This document shows positions 1 to 7,128 of a DNA stretch of 34,114 nucleotides, piece after piece; the first letter of the stretch is position 1; each line of letters opens with the position of its first letter. The stretch is taken from assembly GCA_934154805.1 (NCBI GenBank), contig CAKPGM010000016.1, positions 1-34,114 of the forward strand, in the 5' to 3' direction. Under the pieces are notes generated by a model, which saw only the letters and a list, made by a program, of their open reading frames with translations, made no database searches and was not told where the DNA came from. The translations under genes and the position numbers were made by a program. This DNA comes from an uncultured Clostridia bacterium (lineage in GTDB: Bacteria > Bacillota > Clostridia > TANB77 > CAG-508).

Positions 1-64
1 CGACTTGCATGTCTTATGTGCGCCGCCAGCGTTTATCCTGAGCCAGGATCAAACTCTCATATTA
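1..64 (-). rRNA. rrs: 16S ribosomal RNA, 5' end (partial)
   Basis: Read on the minus strand this is the universal start of bacterial 16S rRNA: the AGAGTTTGATC-CTGGCTCAG primer site (27F) begins at base 57, followed by the conserved AACGCTGGCGGCG and ACATGCAAGTCG segments. The gene runs off the left edge, so only about the first 64 bases are present. The mature 5' end is placed by counting seven bases upstream of the 27F site as in E. coli, so it is approximate. The two upstream promoters read into it. Confidence 0.97.
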
Positions 65-146
65 ATGGTATTTATATCTCTCTTAATTTCTTAAGAGTTA
101 TAAATCTTAATTGATTTGAGTTTTAGCTCATTTATTTGTTTTTTAT

Positions 147-187
147 GGTAGTACAAATAACTACCGCTATTGGTCTTTTTTCAAAGG
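147..187 (-). promoter_or_regulatory. rRNA leader: boxA-like element and small hairpin
   Basis: The 16S leader (65-250) has no gene. On the minus strand, 176-187 reads CCTTTGAAAAAA, close to the boxA antitermination element of rRNA leaders (TGCTCTTTGAAAA type). Just downstream, 147-165 forms a 6-bp hairpin (GGTAGT, 7-base loop, ACTACC). A second TTGAAAA-like stretch lies just upstream near 200-205. BoxA recruits NusB/NusE in known systems. The match here is partial and the assignment is inferred from position. Confidence 0.35.
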
Positions 188-250
188 TTATTGTTTACTT
201 TTCAATGTGCTTTTTGTTAGTATGTTTTTTCAAAACATATAACGCATTTT

Positions 251-279
251 ATTGTACTACTTTTAAAGTGTAATGTCAA
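251..279 (-). promoter_or_regulatory. rRNA promoter P2 (sigma-A type)
   Basis: On the minus strand there is TTGACA (274-279), a 17-base spacer and TACAAT (251-256), a near-consensus vegetative promoter about 185 bases upstream of the 16S start. A weaker third candidate, TTGCAC (324-329), 16 bases, AATAAT (302-307), lies between P1 and P2. The rest of 65-523 is A/T-rich leader and promoter DNA with no gene. Confidence 0.85.
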
Positions 280-435
280 TACATTTTTTAAAAATTTTCA
301 AATTATTTTTCTACTTGTTTTAAGTGCAAAATAATAAACTAGTAATTTGTTGTTTTTTGTTTTTTATTGCTTAATTCCTTACTAATTTATATATAAAAAT
401 ATATATGATTTTCACTTGTTATTCAGTACTTCTTT

Positions 436-464
436 ATAATACCATAAGAATCTTTTAAAGTCAA
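436..464 (-). promoter_or_regulatory. rRNA promoter P1 (extended -10)
   Basis: On the minus strand there is TTGACT (459-464), a 17-base spacer ending in TGG (extended -10) and TATTAT (436-441). Upstream, 465-520 is made of A and T tracts of the kind that act as UP elements at rRNA promoters. It lies just behind the ymxH-type gene and reads toward the 16S gene. Tandem promoters are usual for clostridial rRNA operons. Confidence 0.85.
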
Positions 465-523
465 CACTTTTTTGTCGATTTTTTAAACTTTTTTTAATTT
501 TATTATTTTTTCTTTAAATTTCA

Positions 524-757
524 TCATATATCTACTAATATTGTATCCTCACCAATACAATGAATCTTCTCCCAAGGTATTATAATATCGTTCTTATTTG
601 AGAACATGCTCGCAAATTTATTCTCACCAGGAACTATAATAGAGGTTATGGATCCCGACTGTAAATCTGCACAGACATCTTGAACGTATCCCATTCTTTT
701 TCCATTATTAATATTTATCACTTCTTTATGTTTAAAGTCTAGACCTTTATTATCCAT
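524..757 (-). CDS. ymxH: YlmC/YmxH family sporulation protein (PRC-barrel)
   Basis: Small soluble protein of the PRC-barrel type, 77 residues from the chosen start. The family hallmarks are visible: an early VININNGKRMG strand pair, a central SIIVPG turn, and the ending PWEKIHCIGEDTILVD. The exact function is unknown; family members are made during sporulation in Bacillus and Clostridium. The ORF can be extended to 784, but that ATG has only a weak AGAG upstream, whereas GGAGG lies 12 bases before the ATG at 757 and family members begin near there. It sits directly after sigG but beyond a terminator, so it probably has its own promoter, which I could not pin down. The family is secure, the start less so. 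Confidence 0.85.
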   Translation of the reverse strand: MDNKGLDFKHKEVININNGKRMGYVQDVCADLQSGSITSIIVPGENKFASMFSNKNDIIIPWEKIHCIGEDTILVDI

Positions 758-805
758 ATTAACTTTGTTCCTCCATTTATTCATTGCTCTATATAATATA
801 TGTAG

Positions 806-841
806 ATAAATAAAAATAATGACTTTGTTATAGTCATTATT
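806..841 (-). terminator. Intrinsic terminator of sigG
   Basis: A perfect 10-bp inverted repeat (AATAATGACT at 815-824 and AGTCATTATT at 832-841, 7-base loop) is followed on the minus strand by a T-rich tract. The upstream arm contains the sigG stop codon (837-839), so the last codons are part of the hairpin. It separates sigG from the ymxH-type gene. Confidence 0.85.
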
Positions 842-1610
842 TATATATTCTTTTTATTCTATTTATAGCACTCTTCTCTAATCTTGAAACTTGCGCTTGT
901 GAAATTCCTATTTCATCGGCCACTTCAACTTGAGTCCTTCCTTCAAAGAATCTTTTGTTTATTATCATTCTTTCTTTGTCTCTTAGTTTTTTCATTGCTT
1001 CCATTATAGTTATATTTTCTGCCCATCTTTCGTCACTATTTTTCTTATCTTTTATTTGATCCATTATGAGTATTTTATCTGTATCATCCCCTGATACAGG
1101 TTCCTGTAATGATACTGGTGCTTGAATCGCATCTAAACAAAATGCAATTTCTTCTTTCTCTACTTCCAGCTCTTTTGCAATTTCTTCTATAGATATATCT
1201 CTTTGTTCTTCTTTTTGAACACGTTCCCTTATGGCTAGTACTTTATAAGCTAGATCTCTTACCGATCTACTAACTCTTACCATATTATTATCTCTTAAAT
1301 ATCTTCTTATCTCTCCAATTATCATAGGTACAGCATATGTTGAAAACTGAACGTTTTGATTAAGATCAAAGTTATCCATCGCTTTTATTAATCCAATACA
1401 CCCAACTTGAAATAGATCGTCCAAATTTTCTCCTCTACCATAGAATCTCTTTATTACACTTAAAACTAGTTTTAAATTTCCGTTTACAAACTTTTCTCTT
1501 GCATTTTGGTCTCCATTTTTTATTTTATTTAATAATTCCGTTTTTTCTTCGTTTGATAGTACAGGTAGTTTTGCAGTATTCACACCACATATTTCAACCT
1601 TGTTTATCAA
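837..1610 (-). CDS. sigG: RNA polymerase sporulation sigma factor sigma-G
   Basis: Late forespore sigma factor, 257 residues, the usual family length. The N-terminus carries the diagnostic NKVEICGVNTAKLPVLSNEE segment of SigG. Region 2 follows (GNLKLVLSVIKRF, DDLFQVGCIGLIKA, FSTYAVPMIIGEIRRYLRD), then region 3, and region 4 with the -35-binding helix-turn-helix VEVADEIGISQAQVSRLEK near the C-terminus. The start is a TTG at 1610, seven bases after a strong AAAGGAGG; no ATG fits. It lies 70 bases after sigE, the classic spoIIGA-sigE-sigG order, so it can be read through from the spoIIG promoter as well as from a possible sigma-F promoter in the gap. In Bacillus its activity is also tied to engulfment. 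Confidence 0.97.
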   Translation of the reverse strand: MINKVEICGVNTAKLPVLSNEEKTELLNKIKNGDQNAREKFVNGNLKLVLSVIKRFYGRGENLDDLFQVGCIGLIKAMDNFDLNQNVQFSTYAVPMIIGEIRRYLRDNNMVRVSRSVRDLAYKVLAIRERVQKEEQRDISIEEIAKELEVEKEEIAFCLDAIQAPVSLQEPVSGDDTDKILIMDQIKDKKNSDERWAENITIMEAMKKLRDKERMIINKRFFEGRTQVEVADEIGISQAQVSRLEKSAINRIKRIYK

Positions 1611-1643
1611 AATAAAACCTCCTTTGGAATTTAATGTTAATTA

Positions 1644-1672
1644 CATTATTTCCAAAAAGAAAAGTTTTATAC
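1644..1672 (-). promoter_or_regulatory. Possible sigma-F/G type promoter for sigG
   Basis: The 70-base gap between sigE and sigG has, on the minus strand, GTATA (1668-1672) and about 15 bases further GGAAATAATG (1644-1653). These partly resemble the GWATA and GG..ATAMTA elements of forespore promoters. In Bacillus sigG has such a promoter at this place. The match is incomplete and the call relies largely on position. Confidence 0.3.
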
Positions 1673-1680
1673 TTTTAAAT

Positions 1681-2412
1681 TCAGCTAGTCTTACTCATTA
1701 TGTCTTTCTTCATTTTGCTAATTATTTTCTTTTCAAGCCTAGAAATATAACTTTGAGATATTCCAAGCATATCTGCCACTTCCTTTTGAGTTTTTTCATT
1801 TCCCGTAATAAAACCAAATCTTAATTCCATTATATTCTTCTCTCGAGTATTTAATTTTGCAATAGATGCCTTTAACAGCTTTTTATCTACTTCATCTTCT
1901 AATCCTTTTGATATACTATCGCAATCAGTTCCTAATATATCTGACAATAATAATTCATTTCCATCTCCATCCTGATTAAGTGGTTCATCTATAGACACTT
2001 CCCATCTTATTTTATTACTTCTTCTTAAGTACATAAGTATTTCGTTTTCTATACATCTCGACGCATATGTCGCAAGCTTTATATTTTTATTTGTATCATA
2101 TGTATTTATAGCTTTCATAAGCCCTATTGTTCCTATCGATATTAGGTCTTCGATTCCAGTTCCGGTATTCTCAAATTTCTTAGCAATATACACCACCAAT
2201 CTCAGATTTCTTTCTACTAATAACTGTCTTGTTTCCATATCCCCCTGTGCTAGCTTTTTCAGGGCATCTGCTTCTTCTTCCGTACTAAGTGGTGGCGGAA
2301 GTGTTTGACTTCCTCCTATATAAAATATAGGCATTTTTTCTATATCATCGTTCTTTAAGTATTTTGCATATATAATATTTGCACTATTTTTTAACACTTG
2401 TAGCAAATTCAT
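1681..2412 (-). CDS. sigE: RNA polymerase sporulation sigma factor sigma-E, pro-form
   Basis: Mother-cell sigma factor made as an inactive pro-protein. After a pro-segment of about 30 residues comes the FYIGGSQTLPPPLS block that marks the processing region, then region 2 (ERNLRLVVYIAKKFENTG, EDLISIGTIGLMKA, ATYASRCIENEILMYLRR) and region 4 ending KEVADMLGISQSYISRLEKK. Length 243, as in the family. A GTG at 2418 is in frame but only 3 bases after GGAG; the ATG at 2412 is 9 bases from it and preferred. The start lies inside the end of spoIIGA (29-base overlap), giving translational coupling to its own activating protease. Confidence 0.97.
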   Translation of the reverse strand: MNLLQVLKNSANIIYAKYLKNDDIEKMPIFYIGGSQTLPPPLSTEEEADALKKLAQGDMETRQLLVERNLRLVVYIAKKFENTGTGIEDLISIGTIGLMKAINTYDTNKNIKLATYASRCIENEILMYLRRSNKIRWEVSIDEPLNQDGDGNELLLSDILGTDCDSISKGLEDEVDKKLLKASIAKLNTREKNIMELRFGFITGNEKTQKEVADMLGISQSYISRLEKKIISKMKKDIMSKTS

Positions 2413-3316
2413 CTTCACTATCTCCTTCCAATAAATTAAGTCCTATAAGTGCATTATATTTATTATCTTTAGTAAGTCTTTTCTCATATATTCCCGCTAT
2501 AACATTTTCTTTTTGAATATCTATATCTTCTGTTTCTATTTTTATTTTATCCAACCTTATTCCGACTAACATTCCATTTTCTTTGCCTAAAGACATAAAT
2601 GGCACCATTCTAATTTTAGATAAATATTCTTGTATATCCTGCTTATTTTCTGTTTCATCACCTCCTATAATATTTCCTATATAATCTAACACTTTTTCAG
2701 GTATTATTTTACTCAGACTTTCCCTCTCCACTATTATTACAGGAGCTTGACTAATCGGATCCTTTAACATATTACCCGAATCTAACAAAGCTTTTACTGT
2801 AATTGATTGGTTTTTATAATACAGTTGTATATTAAAAAATGTGTTTTTATTGTTCAATTTGCTTTTATTTATTTTAAAAGCTATTTGAGTAGTAACAAAA
2901 GCTATTGCTCCCGCTATAAGTCCAACTTTAAGTGGATAAACTCCCACAAATACTCCATTCTTCATTTTGACATTTTCTGGTTTTATAAAATAAATTAATG
3001 CAAATGTACAGCCTCCAAATATAAAAGACACTAAGTAAAAAATAAGTATTTGTTTCAATAAGACTTTCGCATTCTTCGGATTAAAAGCAACATATACCAT
3101 TATTATTGAGAGTATAATTTTTGCAAATATGTTTGAATATATTGATAATATATTCAGATACACGATTACTGCATATACACTGCCTATCAAACTGGACAAT
3201 ATTATTCTTATTTGTGGATGCTTTGTTTTTGGTTTAATTATCACATATGTTGCAAATAATATAATGTAATTCATCAATAAATTCTCACATAGAATTATAT
3301 CTAAATATATGGTCAA
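2384..3316 (-). CDS. spoIIGA: Sigma-E processing peptidase SpoIIGA
   Basis: Membrane aspartic protease that cleaves pro-sigma-E once the sporulation septum forms. The N-terminal half has about five hydrophobic segments (residues 1-150: NYIILFATYVII, ILSSLIGSVYAVIVY, IILSIIMVYVAF, LIFYLVSFIFGGC, VGLIAGAIAF). The cytoplasmic half carries the catalytic LLDSGNMLKDP motif with Asp179. It is 310 residues, typical for the family. The start is a TTG at 3316 behind AAAGGATG, since no ATG precedes the first membrane segment. It overlaps sigE. Expression is expected to depend on Spo0A as in Bacillus; the promoter at 3388-3420 has the unusual wide spacing seen there. Confidence 0.95.
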   Translation of the reverse strand: MTIYLDIILCENLLMNYIILFATYVIIKPKTKHPQIRIILSSLIGSVYAVIVYLNILSIYSNIFAKIILSIIMVYVAFNPKNAKVLLKQILIFYLVSFIFGGCTFALIYFIKPENVKMKNGVFVGVYPLKVGLIAGAIAFVTTQIAFKINKSKLNNKNTFFNIQLYYKNQSITVKALLDSGNMLKDPISQAPVIIVERESLSKIIPEKVLDYIGNIIGGDETENKQDIQEYLSKIRMVPFMSLGKENGMLVGIRLDKIKIETEDIDIQKENVIAGIYEKRLTKDNKYNALIGLNLLEGDSEDEFATSVKK

Positions 3317-3387
3317 TTTATTTCATCCTTTACTTAATTACTTCTGTATTTATTATTATACTTTTTCTTTTATTAAAATGTTGTCAC

Positions 3388-3420
3388 ATTATAGGCGCGA
3401 AAAAAAGAAATAATCTACAA
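3388..3420 (-). promoter_or_regulatory. spoIIGA-sigE promoter, wide spacer
   Basis: On the minus strand, TTGTAG (3415-3420) and a perfect TATAAT (3388-3393) are separated by 21 bases rather than 17. The Bacillus spoIIG promoter also has good -35 and -10 elements at an abnormal distance (22 bases) and needs Spo0A to fire. No hexamer at normal distance from this TATAAT is usable. I see no convincing Spo0A box (TGNCGAA), only weak matches. The -35 lies inside the ftsZ terminator hairpin. Confidence 0.5.
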
Positions 3421-3436
3421 TATTGTGATTATTTCT
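3399..3436 (-). terminator. Intrinsic terminator of ftsZ
   Basis: There is a 10-bp perfect stem (AGAAATAATC at 3406-3415, GATTATTTCT at 3427-3436) with an 11-base loop that contains the palindrome ACAATATTGT. On the minus strand the stem is followed by a run of T (3400-3406). It ends the ftsA-ftsZ transcript just ahead of spoIIGA. Confidence 0.88.
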
Positions 3437-3459
3437 TCTTTTTTATTTATATTTATTTA

Positions 3460-4566
3460 TTATTTTCCTTTATTCTTTCTTAAGAAGGTTGGAATATCTA
3501 AATCTCCATTTGTGTTTGTTGTTTCAACTGATGATGTAGTCATAGGCTTTGGTGACCAAGGTTTGCTTGTTATATCGCTTAGATTTGGAACTTTGTCTTC
3601 TTCTTTTTCAAATCCTGTTGCTATGACTGTAATTACTATATCTTCATCTAGACTTTCATCAATTACAGCACCAAATATAATATTTGCTTCTGGATCTACA
3701 CTTCTTTGTACTAGTTCTGCTGCTGTATTTACTTCATGTAATCCTAGGTTACTTCCACCTGTAATGTTGATTATTACTCCTCTAGCTCCTTCTATTGAAG
3801 TTTCTAGTAATGGACTTTGGATAGCTTGTTTTGCAGCGTCTTCTGCTCTGTTCTCTCCAGATGCTCTACCAATTCCCATATGTGCCATTCCTGTGTTTAG
3901 CATTATTGTTTTTACATCTGCAAAGTCTAAGTTTACAAGACCTGGTATTGCAATTAAGTCTGATATACCTTGTACACCTTGTCTTAAAACATCGTCTGCC
4001 ATTTTGAAAGCTTCTACTATTGATGTTTTTCTATCTATTATTTGTAGTAGTTTGTCATTTGGTATTACAACCAATGTATCTACTTTTCCCTTTAAGCTTT
4101 CTATTCCTCTATCTGCTTGAGTTAATCTTTTCTTTCCTTCAAATGTAAATGGTTTTGTAACAACACCAATTGTTAATATTCCCATTTCTTTTGCACAAGA
4201 TGCAACTATTGGTGCAGCTCCTGTACCTGTTCCACCACCCATTCCGGCAGTAACAAATACCATGTCAGCTCCTCTTAAAGCTTCTGTTATTTCAGCTTTG
4301 CTTTCTTCTGCTGCTTGAGCTCCAATGTCAGGGTTTGCTCCAGCTCCTAGTCCTCTTGTTATTTTTTCACCAATTTGGATTTTTGATGCAGCTTTTGATA
4401 ATAATAAAGCTTGTCTATCTGTATTTACTGCTATAAATTCTACTCCTTTTATTCCAGAATCAACCATTCTGTTTACTGCGTTTGTTCCAGCTCCTCCAAC
4501 TCCTATTACTTTAATTGTAGCTGTTCCATCTAACATTGTGTTTTCGTCTACGCTATCCATCATCAT
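3460..4566 (-). CDS. ftsZ: Cell division protein FtsZ
   Basis: Tubulin-like GTPase that forms the Z-ring. Seen: an N-terminal KVIGVGGAGTNAVNRM strand-loop, the tubulin signature GGGTGTG at residues 110-116, and the T7 loop NLDFAD at about 212-217 that completes the neighbour's active site. A variable linker precedes the C-terminal peptide LDIPTFLRKNKGK, which binds FtsA and other partners. It is 368 residues, normal for the family. Three ATGs in a row (4566, 4563, 4560) follow GGAGG by 10-16 bases; the first is given. It lies 49 bases after ftsA, and the hairpin at 3399-3436 ends the transcript. The pairing with ftsA is the standard arrangement. Confidence 0.98.
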   Translation of the reverse strand: MMMDSVDENTMLDGTATIKVIGVGGAGTNAVNRMVDSGIKGVEFIAVNTDRQALLLSKAASKIQIGEKITRGLGAGANPDIGAQAAEESKAEITEALRGADMVFVTAGMGGGTGTGAAPIVASCAKEMGILTIGVVTKPFTFEGKKRLTQADRGIESLKGKVDTLVVIPNDKLLQIIDRKTSIVEAFKMADDVLRQGVQGISDLIAIPGLVNLDFADVKTIMLNTGMAHMGIGRASGENRAEDAAKQAIQSPLLETSIEGARGVIINITGGSNLGLHEVNTAAELVQRSVDPEANIIFGAVIDESLDEDIVITVIATGFEKEEDKVPNLSDITSKPWSPKPMTTSSVETTNTNGDLDIPTFLRKNKGK

Positions 4567-4615
4567 AAAGTTTATTCCTCCCTATTTTTTGTTTTATTTT
4601 TTATTTCTTATGTTT

Positions 4616-5842
4616 CTATGAATAGAAAAACTCTTTTATTCTTTCTAGTATCTTTTTAATAATGTTTTCATTCGAATTAGAATCAATACTACTTGATACA
4701 CTTTTTGCAAAAGGTCTTGCTGCAATGTATCTTACCAAAGAATATGCTGTTCTATATTCAGGTCTTACTGTGCTTATTAATCTTCCTGTAGCAAATTTTA
4801 CAGGTATATTCAATATTACTTTTCCTGCTACATCACTTTTGCTAATATTTGTAATTCCTTGACCTGTTAATATAACATTATTTATTCTTGGTTTTATTCC
4901 TTGATTTGTAATATCTCTATTTATTAATGTAAATATTTCTTCTATTCTTGCTTCTATTATTTCTATAAGTTCTGAACTTCTAATAACTTTATTTTTAGAG
5001 TCTTCAGCTGAGTTTAAAACTATTTCATTGTCGTTGTCTATATATGATTTCATTGCTAATCCATATTGTCTCTTCAATTTTTCAGCTTCTACTTCAGAAA
5101 TATTTAATACCATTTGAATATCTTTTGTTATATTGTCTCCTCCTAATGGTATTGTATTTGTATATTTAAAAGCTGCCCCTTCGAATACTCCTATTTCTGT
5201 ATTTCCTGCACCTATATCTATAATCATTACATTATCATTTAATTCATTATTATCTAATATTAAGTTTCTTTCTGCTAGTGTGATCGGTATTATTCCATCT
5301 ATATCTATATCGGCTTTTTTACATATATTAGATAACTGTCTAATATATTCTCTATCTCCTAATATAACTTGAGAATTAATTGTAAAAGATGACACCAAAT
5401 TTCCCACTGGATCATCTACAATTCTTCCATCTTCTAATATAAATTTGTCAGTTACTATATCGATGATGCTTTGGCCTTCTGGCATATCAATATCTCTGAC
5501 TTGTAGCAATGCTGAAGATACGTCTTTGGCTGACACTCCTGAGAATTTATCTTTAATGTTCTTTGTTATACTATTTTGTACTATTGTTACATATTTGCCT
5601 GATATTGTTAAATAAGCAGAGTTTATTTTGATTTCAGCTTCTTTTTCTGCATCTTGTATCGATTTCATTATAGCATTGGCTATTTCATCTTCATCTATTA
5701 TTTTTGTTTTTTTAATACCTTTACACTTATGTTCAACCGTATAGACAATCTCTATTTGGTTAAAATTGTTGACTTCTCCCACAACTAAGCTAACCTTTGA
5801 GGATCCAATGTCTATACCCACAATTATATCACCGATTGCCAA
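4616..5842 (-). CDS. ftsA: Cell division protein FtsA
   Basis: Actin-fold ATPase that tethers FtsZ to the membrane. Phosphate-1 motif VGIDIGSSKVSLVVGE is at the N-terminus, SHS2-like 1C subdomain in the first third, phosphate-2 motif MIIDIGAGNTEIGVF mid-protein, and the adenosine motif NNVILTGQG. The C-terminus IIKKILERIKEFF is the amphipathic membrane-targeting helix. The ORF extends to an ATG at 5869, but GGAGG lies within that extension, 8 bases before a TTG at 5842; starting there gives the normal FtsA N-terminus (MAIGDIIVGIDIG). A promoter lies about 40 bases upstream, so ftsA-ftsZ can be transcribed apart from the murA operon. Confidence 0.95.
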   Translation of the reverse strand: MAIGDIIVGIDIGSSKVSLVVGEVNNFNQIEIVYTVEHKCKGIKKTKIIDEDEIANAIMKSIQDAEKEAEIKINSAYLTISGKYVTIVQNSITKNIKDKFSGVSAKDVSSALLQVRDIDMPEGQSIIDIVTDKFILEDGRIVDDPVGNLVSSFTINSQVILGDREYIRQLSNICKKADIDIDGIIPITLAERNLILDNNELNDNVMIIDIGAGNTEIGVFEGAAFKYTNTIPLGGDNITKDIQMVLNISEVEAEKLKRQYGLAMKSYIDNDNEIVLNSAEDSKNKVIRSSELIEIIEARIEEIFTLINRDITNQGIKPRINNVILTGQGITNISKSDVAGKVILNIPVKFATGRLISTVRPEYRTAYSLVRYIAARPFAKSVSSSIDSNSNENIIKKILERIKEFFYS

Positions 5843-5882
5843 AATTAACTCCTCCATTTTCCATTGCATTTTATTTTAGATA

Positions 5883-5911
5883 AGAATATTATATTTTGCA
5901 AAAAAAGTCAA
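5883..5911 (-). promoter_or_regulatory. Promoter for ftsA-ftsZ
   Basis: On the minus strand there is TTGACT (5906-5911), 17 bases, TATTCT (5883-5888). A further candidate a little upstream reads TTGTTA, 17 bases, TATAAC. The -35 overlaps the downstream arm of the inverted repeat at 5909-5964, so promoter and hairpin share sequence. Confidence 0.65.
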
Positions 5912-5964
5912 TAGTTTTGTTATAATTTTGTAATATTTTTGTAACAAAATTTCCAAAACTATTG
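5909..5964 (-). terminator. Long-loop inverted repeat between sbp and ftsA, possible terminator
   Basis: There is a perfect 11-bp inverted repeat, CAATAGTTTTG (5909-5919) and CAAAACTATTG (5954-5964), with a 34-base A/T loop that itself holds TTTTGTTA-like and TAACAAAA-like arms. On the minus strand the stem is followed within two bases by seven T residues. It could be a weak intrinsic terminator of the murA-sbp transcript or a regulator-binding site at the ftsA promoter. Confidence 0.5.
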
Positions 5965-5993
5965 AATTTTATTATTTAGTTGTTTTTTATATA

Positions 5994-6395
5994 TTATTGT
6001 GTCACATTTTCTGTATTCTCATCTGTTTTATTTTGTCCTTTTTTGTCTTCAATTTTCTTCATAAGCTTATCTACATAATATCTACGTATGATAGCTAAGT
6101 TAGTAAATATTCTTCCTACAAATACTACTATTGCTGCAAGATATATGTCTACATTCAACTTTTGTCCAAGTATTGTAAGCAAGATTGCAAGTATTGCATT
6201 TCCAAAAAATCCTGTTATGAATATTGTTAAGTTAAAGTTTTTCTTTAAGGTTGCAAGTATTCCTCCAAATACAGAATCTAGTGCAGCTATTATCGCTATT
6301 GCTAGATACCCTGAATATGTGTAAGATACCATAGGTGCAAATAATCCTATTAATGCTCCTATTATACAACCTAAAATTATTGCTATTAATATCAT
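5994..6395 (-). CDS. sbp: Small basic family protein Sbp (DUF1290)
   Basis: Small membrane protein of unknown role, found between the DUF881 genes and ftsA in Bacillus and Clostridia. It is 133 residues with about four hydrophobic segments (ILIAIILGCIIGALIGLFAP, YLAIAIIAALDSVFGGILA, IFITGFFGNAILAILLTILG, IYLAAIVVFVGRIFTNLAII), then a charged, polar cytoplasmic tail (about residues 110-133). The start overlaps the preceding DUF881 stop by 4 bases and has AAGGAGG 10 bases upstream. Gene order and the LDSVFGG segment make the family call strong; the biochemical function is not known. Confidence 0.92.
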   Translation of the reverse strand: MILIAIILGCIIGALIGLFAPMVSYTYSGYLAIAIIAALDSVFGGILATLKKNFNLTIFITGFFGNAILAILLTILGQKLNVDIYLAAIVVFVGRIFTNLAIIRRYYVDKLMKKIEDKKGQNKTDENTENVTQ

Positions 6396-7108
6396 TGTTC
6401 TGCAACCTCCTTCATATATTTTATATCTAAGTTTTCTGAATATTTAGGAATTTTTATGTTTCTTTGTTTTTCTAAAGTTACTGTTTTACCACTGTTTTTA
6501 TAGCTATCTATAAATCCACTATTCTTCATACATAATGTACTTGTTAAATATGTTTGATTTCCAATTGCTTTTACTACGTATGGAGATATTAGTCTTTGTC
6601 TTGGTTTAATTAATATGTAAGAGTCTATGTCAACAATATCCGTCATACTTAGAATTCTAACTCCATTTATTGATATTGCTTCTGCTCCTGCAAATCTTAA
6701 TTCATTTATTAGTTCCACTAGGTCGTTTGCCTCTATCGATCTCTCTTGGTTGTCTGTAAGTGTTACAACAACTCCCTCACCCACAACATCTGTTGTTCCT
6801 AACAATAAATTTGATTTTTTCAATTCTTCATCTAGTAGTTCAGAAGCTTCATCATTTGACTCTATTTTTGCATTATACTCTGCAATTTTCGAGTTAGTCT
6901 CAGTTAGCTTTTCGTTTACTTCTTCATATTTGCTTTTTAGTGTAGATATCTGTTCTCTTAACTCCGCTTCTCGCATATTTTCAATGTCTGTTTCATTTAC
7001 TTTTTCAACTGTTTTTACTTGTATAAACATCGTTGCAACAAGCAGTGTGCACATTATTAAAATGCTAATCGACATTGTAATTGTGCCTTTATCTAATTTT
7101 ATCTTCAA
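6392..7108 (-). CDS. DUF881 family membrane-anchored protein (second copy, YlxX position)
   Basis: One of two adjacent DUF881 proteins. Layout: short basic N-terminus, one membrane segment (SISILIMCTLLVATMFI), a coiled coil (about residues 35-90, MREAELREQISTLKSKYEEV and on) and an extracellular DUF881 domain with GEGVVVTLTDN, ELRFAGAEAISINGVRI and PYVVKAIG. The function is unproven; the conserved place beside divIB and ftsA suggests a role in division or envelope growth. The ORF can be extended to a GTG at 7117, but that GTG is part of the AGAGGTGATC ribosome site. The TTG at 7108 is 8 bases downstream and preferred. It overlaps sbp by 4 bases. Confidence 0.9.
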   Translation of the reverse strand: MKIKLDKGTITMSISILIMCTLLVATMFIQVKTVEKVNETDIENMREAELREQISTLKSKYEEVNEKLTETNSKIAEYNAKIESNDEASELLDEELKKSNLLLGTTDVVGEGVVVTLTDNQERSIEANDLVELINELRFAGAEAISINGVRILSMTDIVDIDSYILIKPRQRLISPYVVKAIGNQTYLTSTLCMKNSGFIDSYKNSGKTVTLEKQRNIKIPKYSENLDIKYMKEVAEQ

Positions 7109-7128
7109 TCTGATCACCTCTTTACAAT

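Noticed and set aside
524..784. Start of the ymxH-type gene at 784
   Set aside because: The GGAGG sits inside that extension and the added residues do not resemble the family; kept only as an alternative.
3425..4120. Plus-strand ORF of 231 codons opposite ftsZ
   Set aside because: Shadow of ftsZ codon bias; no ribosome site, and its composition follows the reverse complement of FtsZ.
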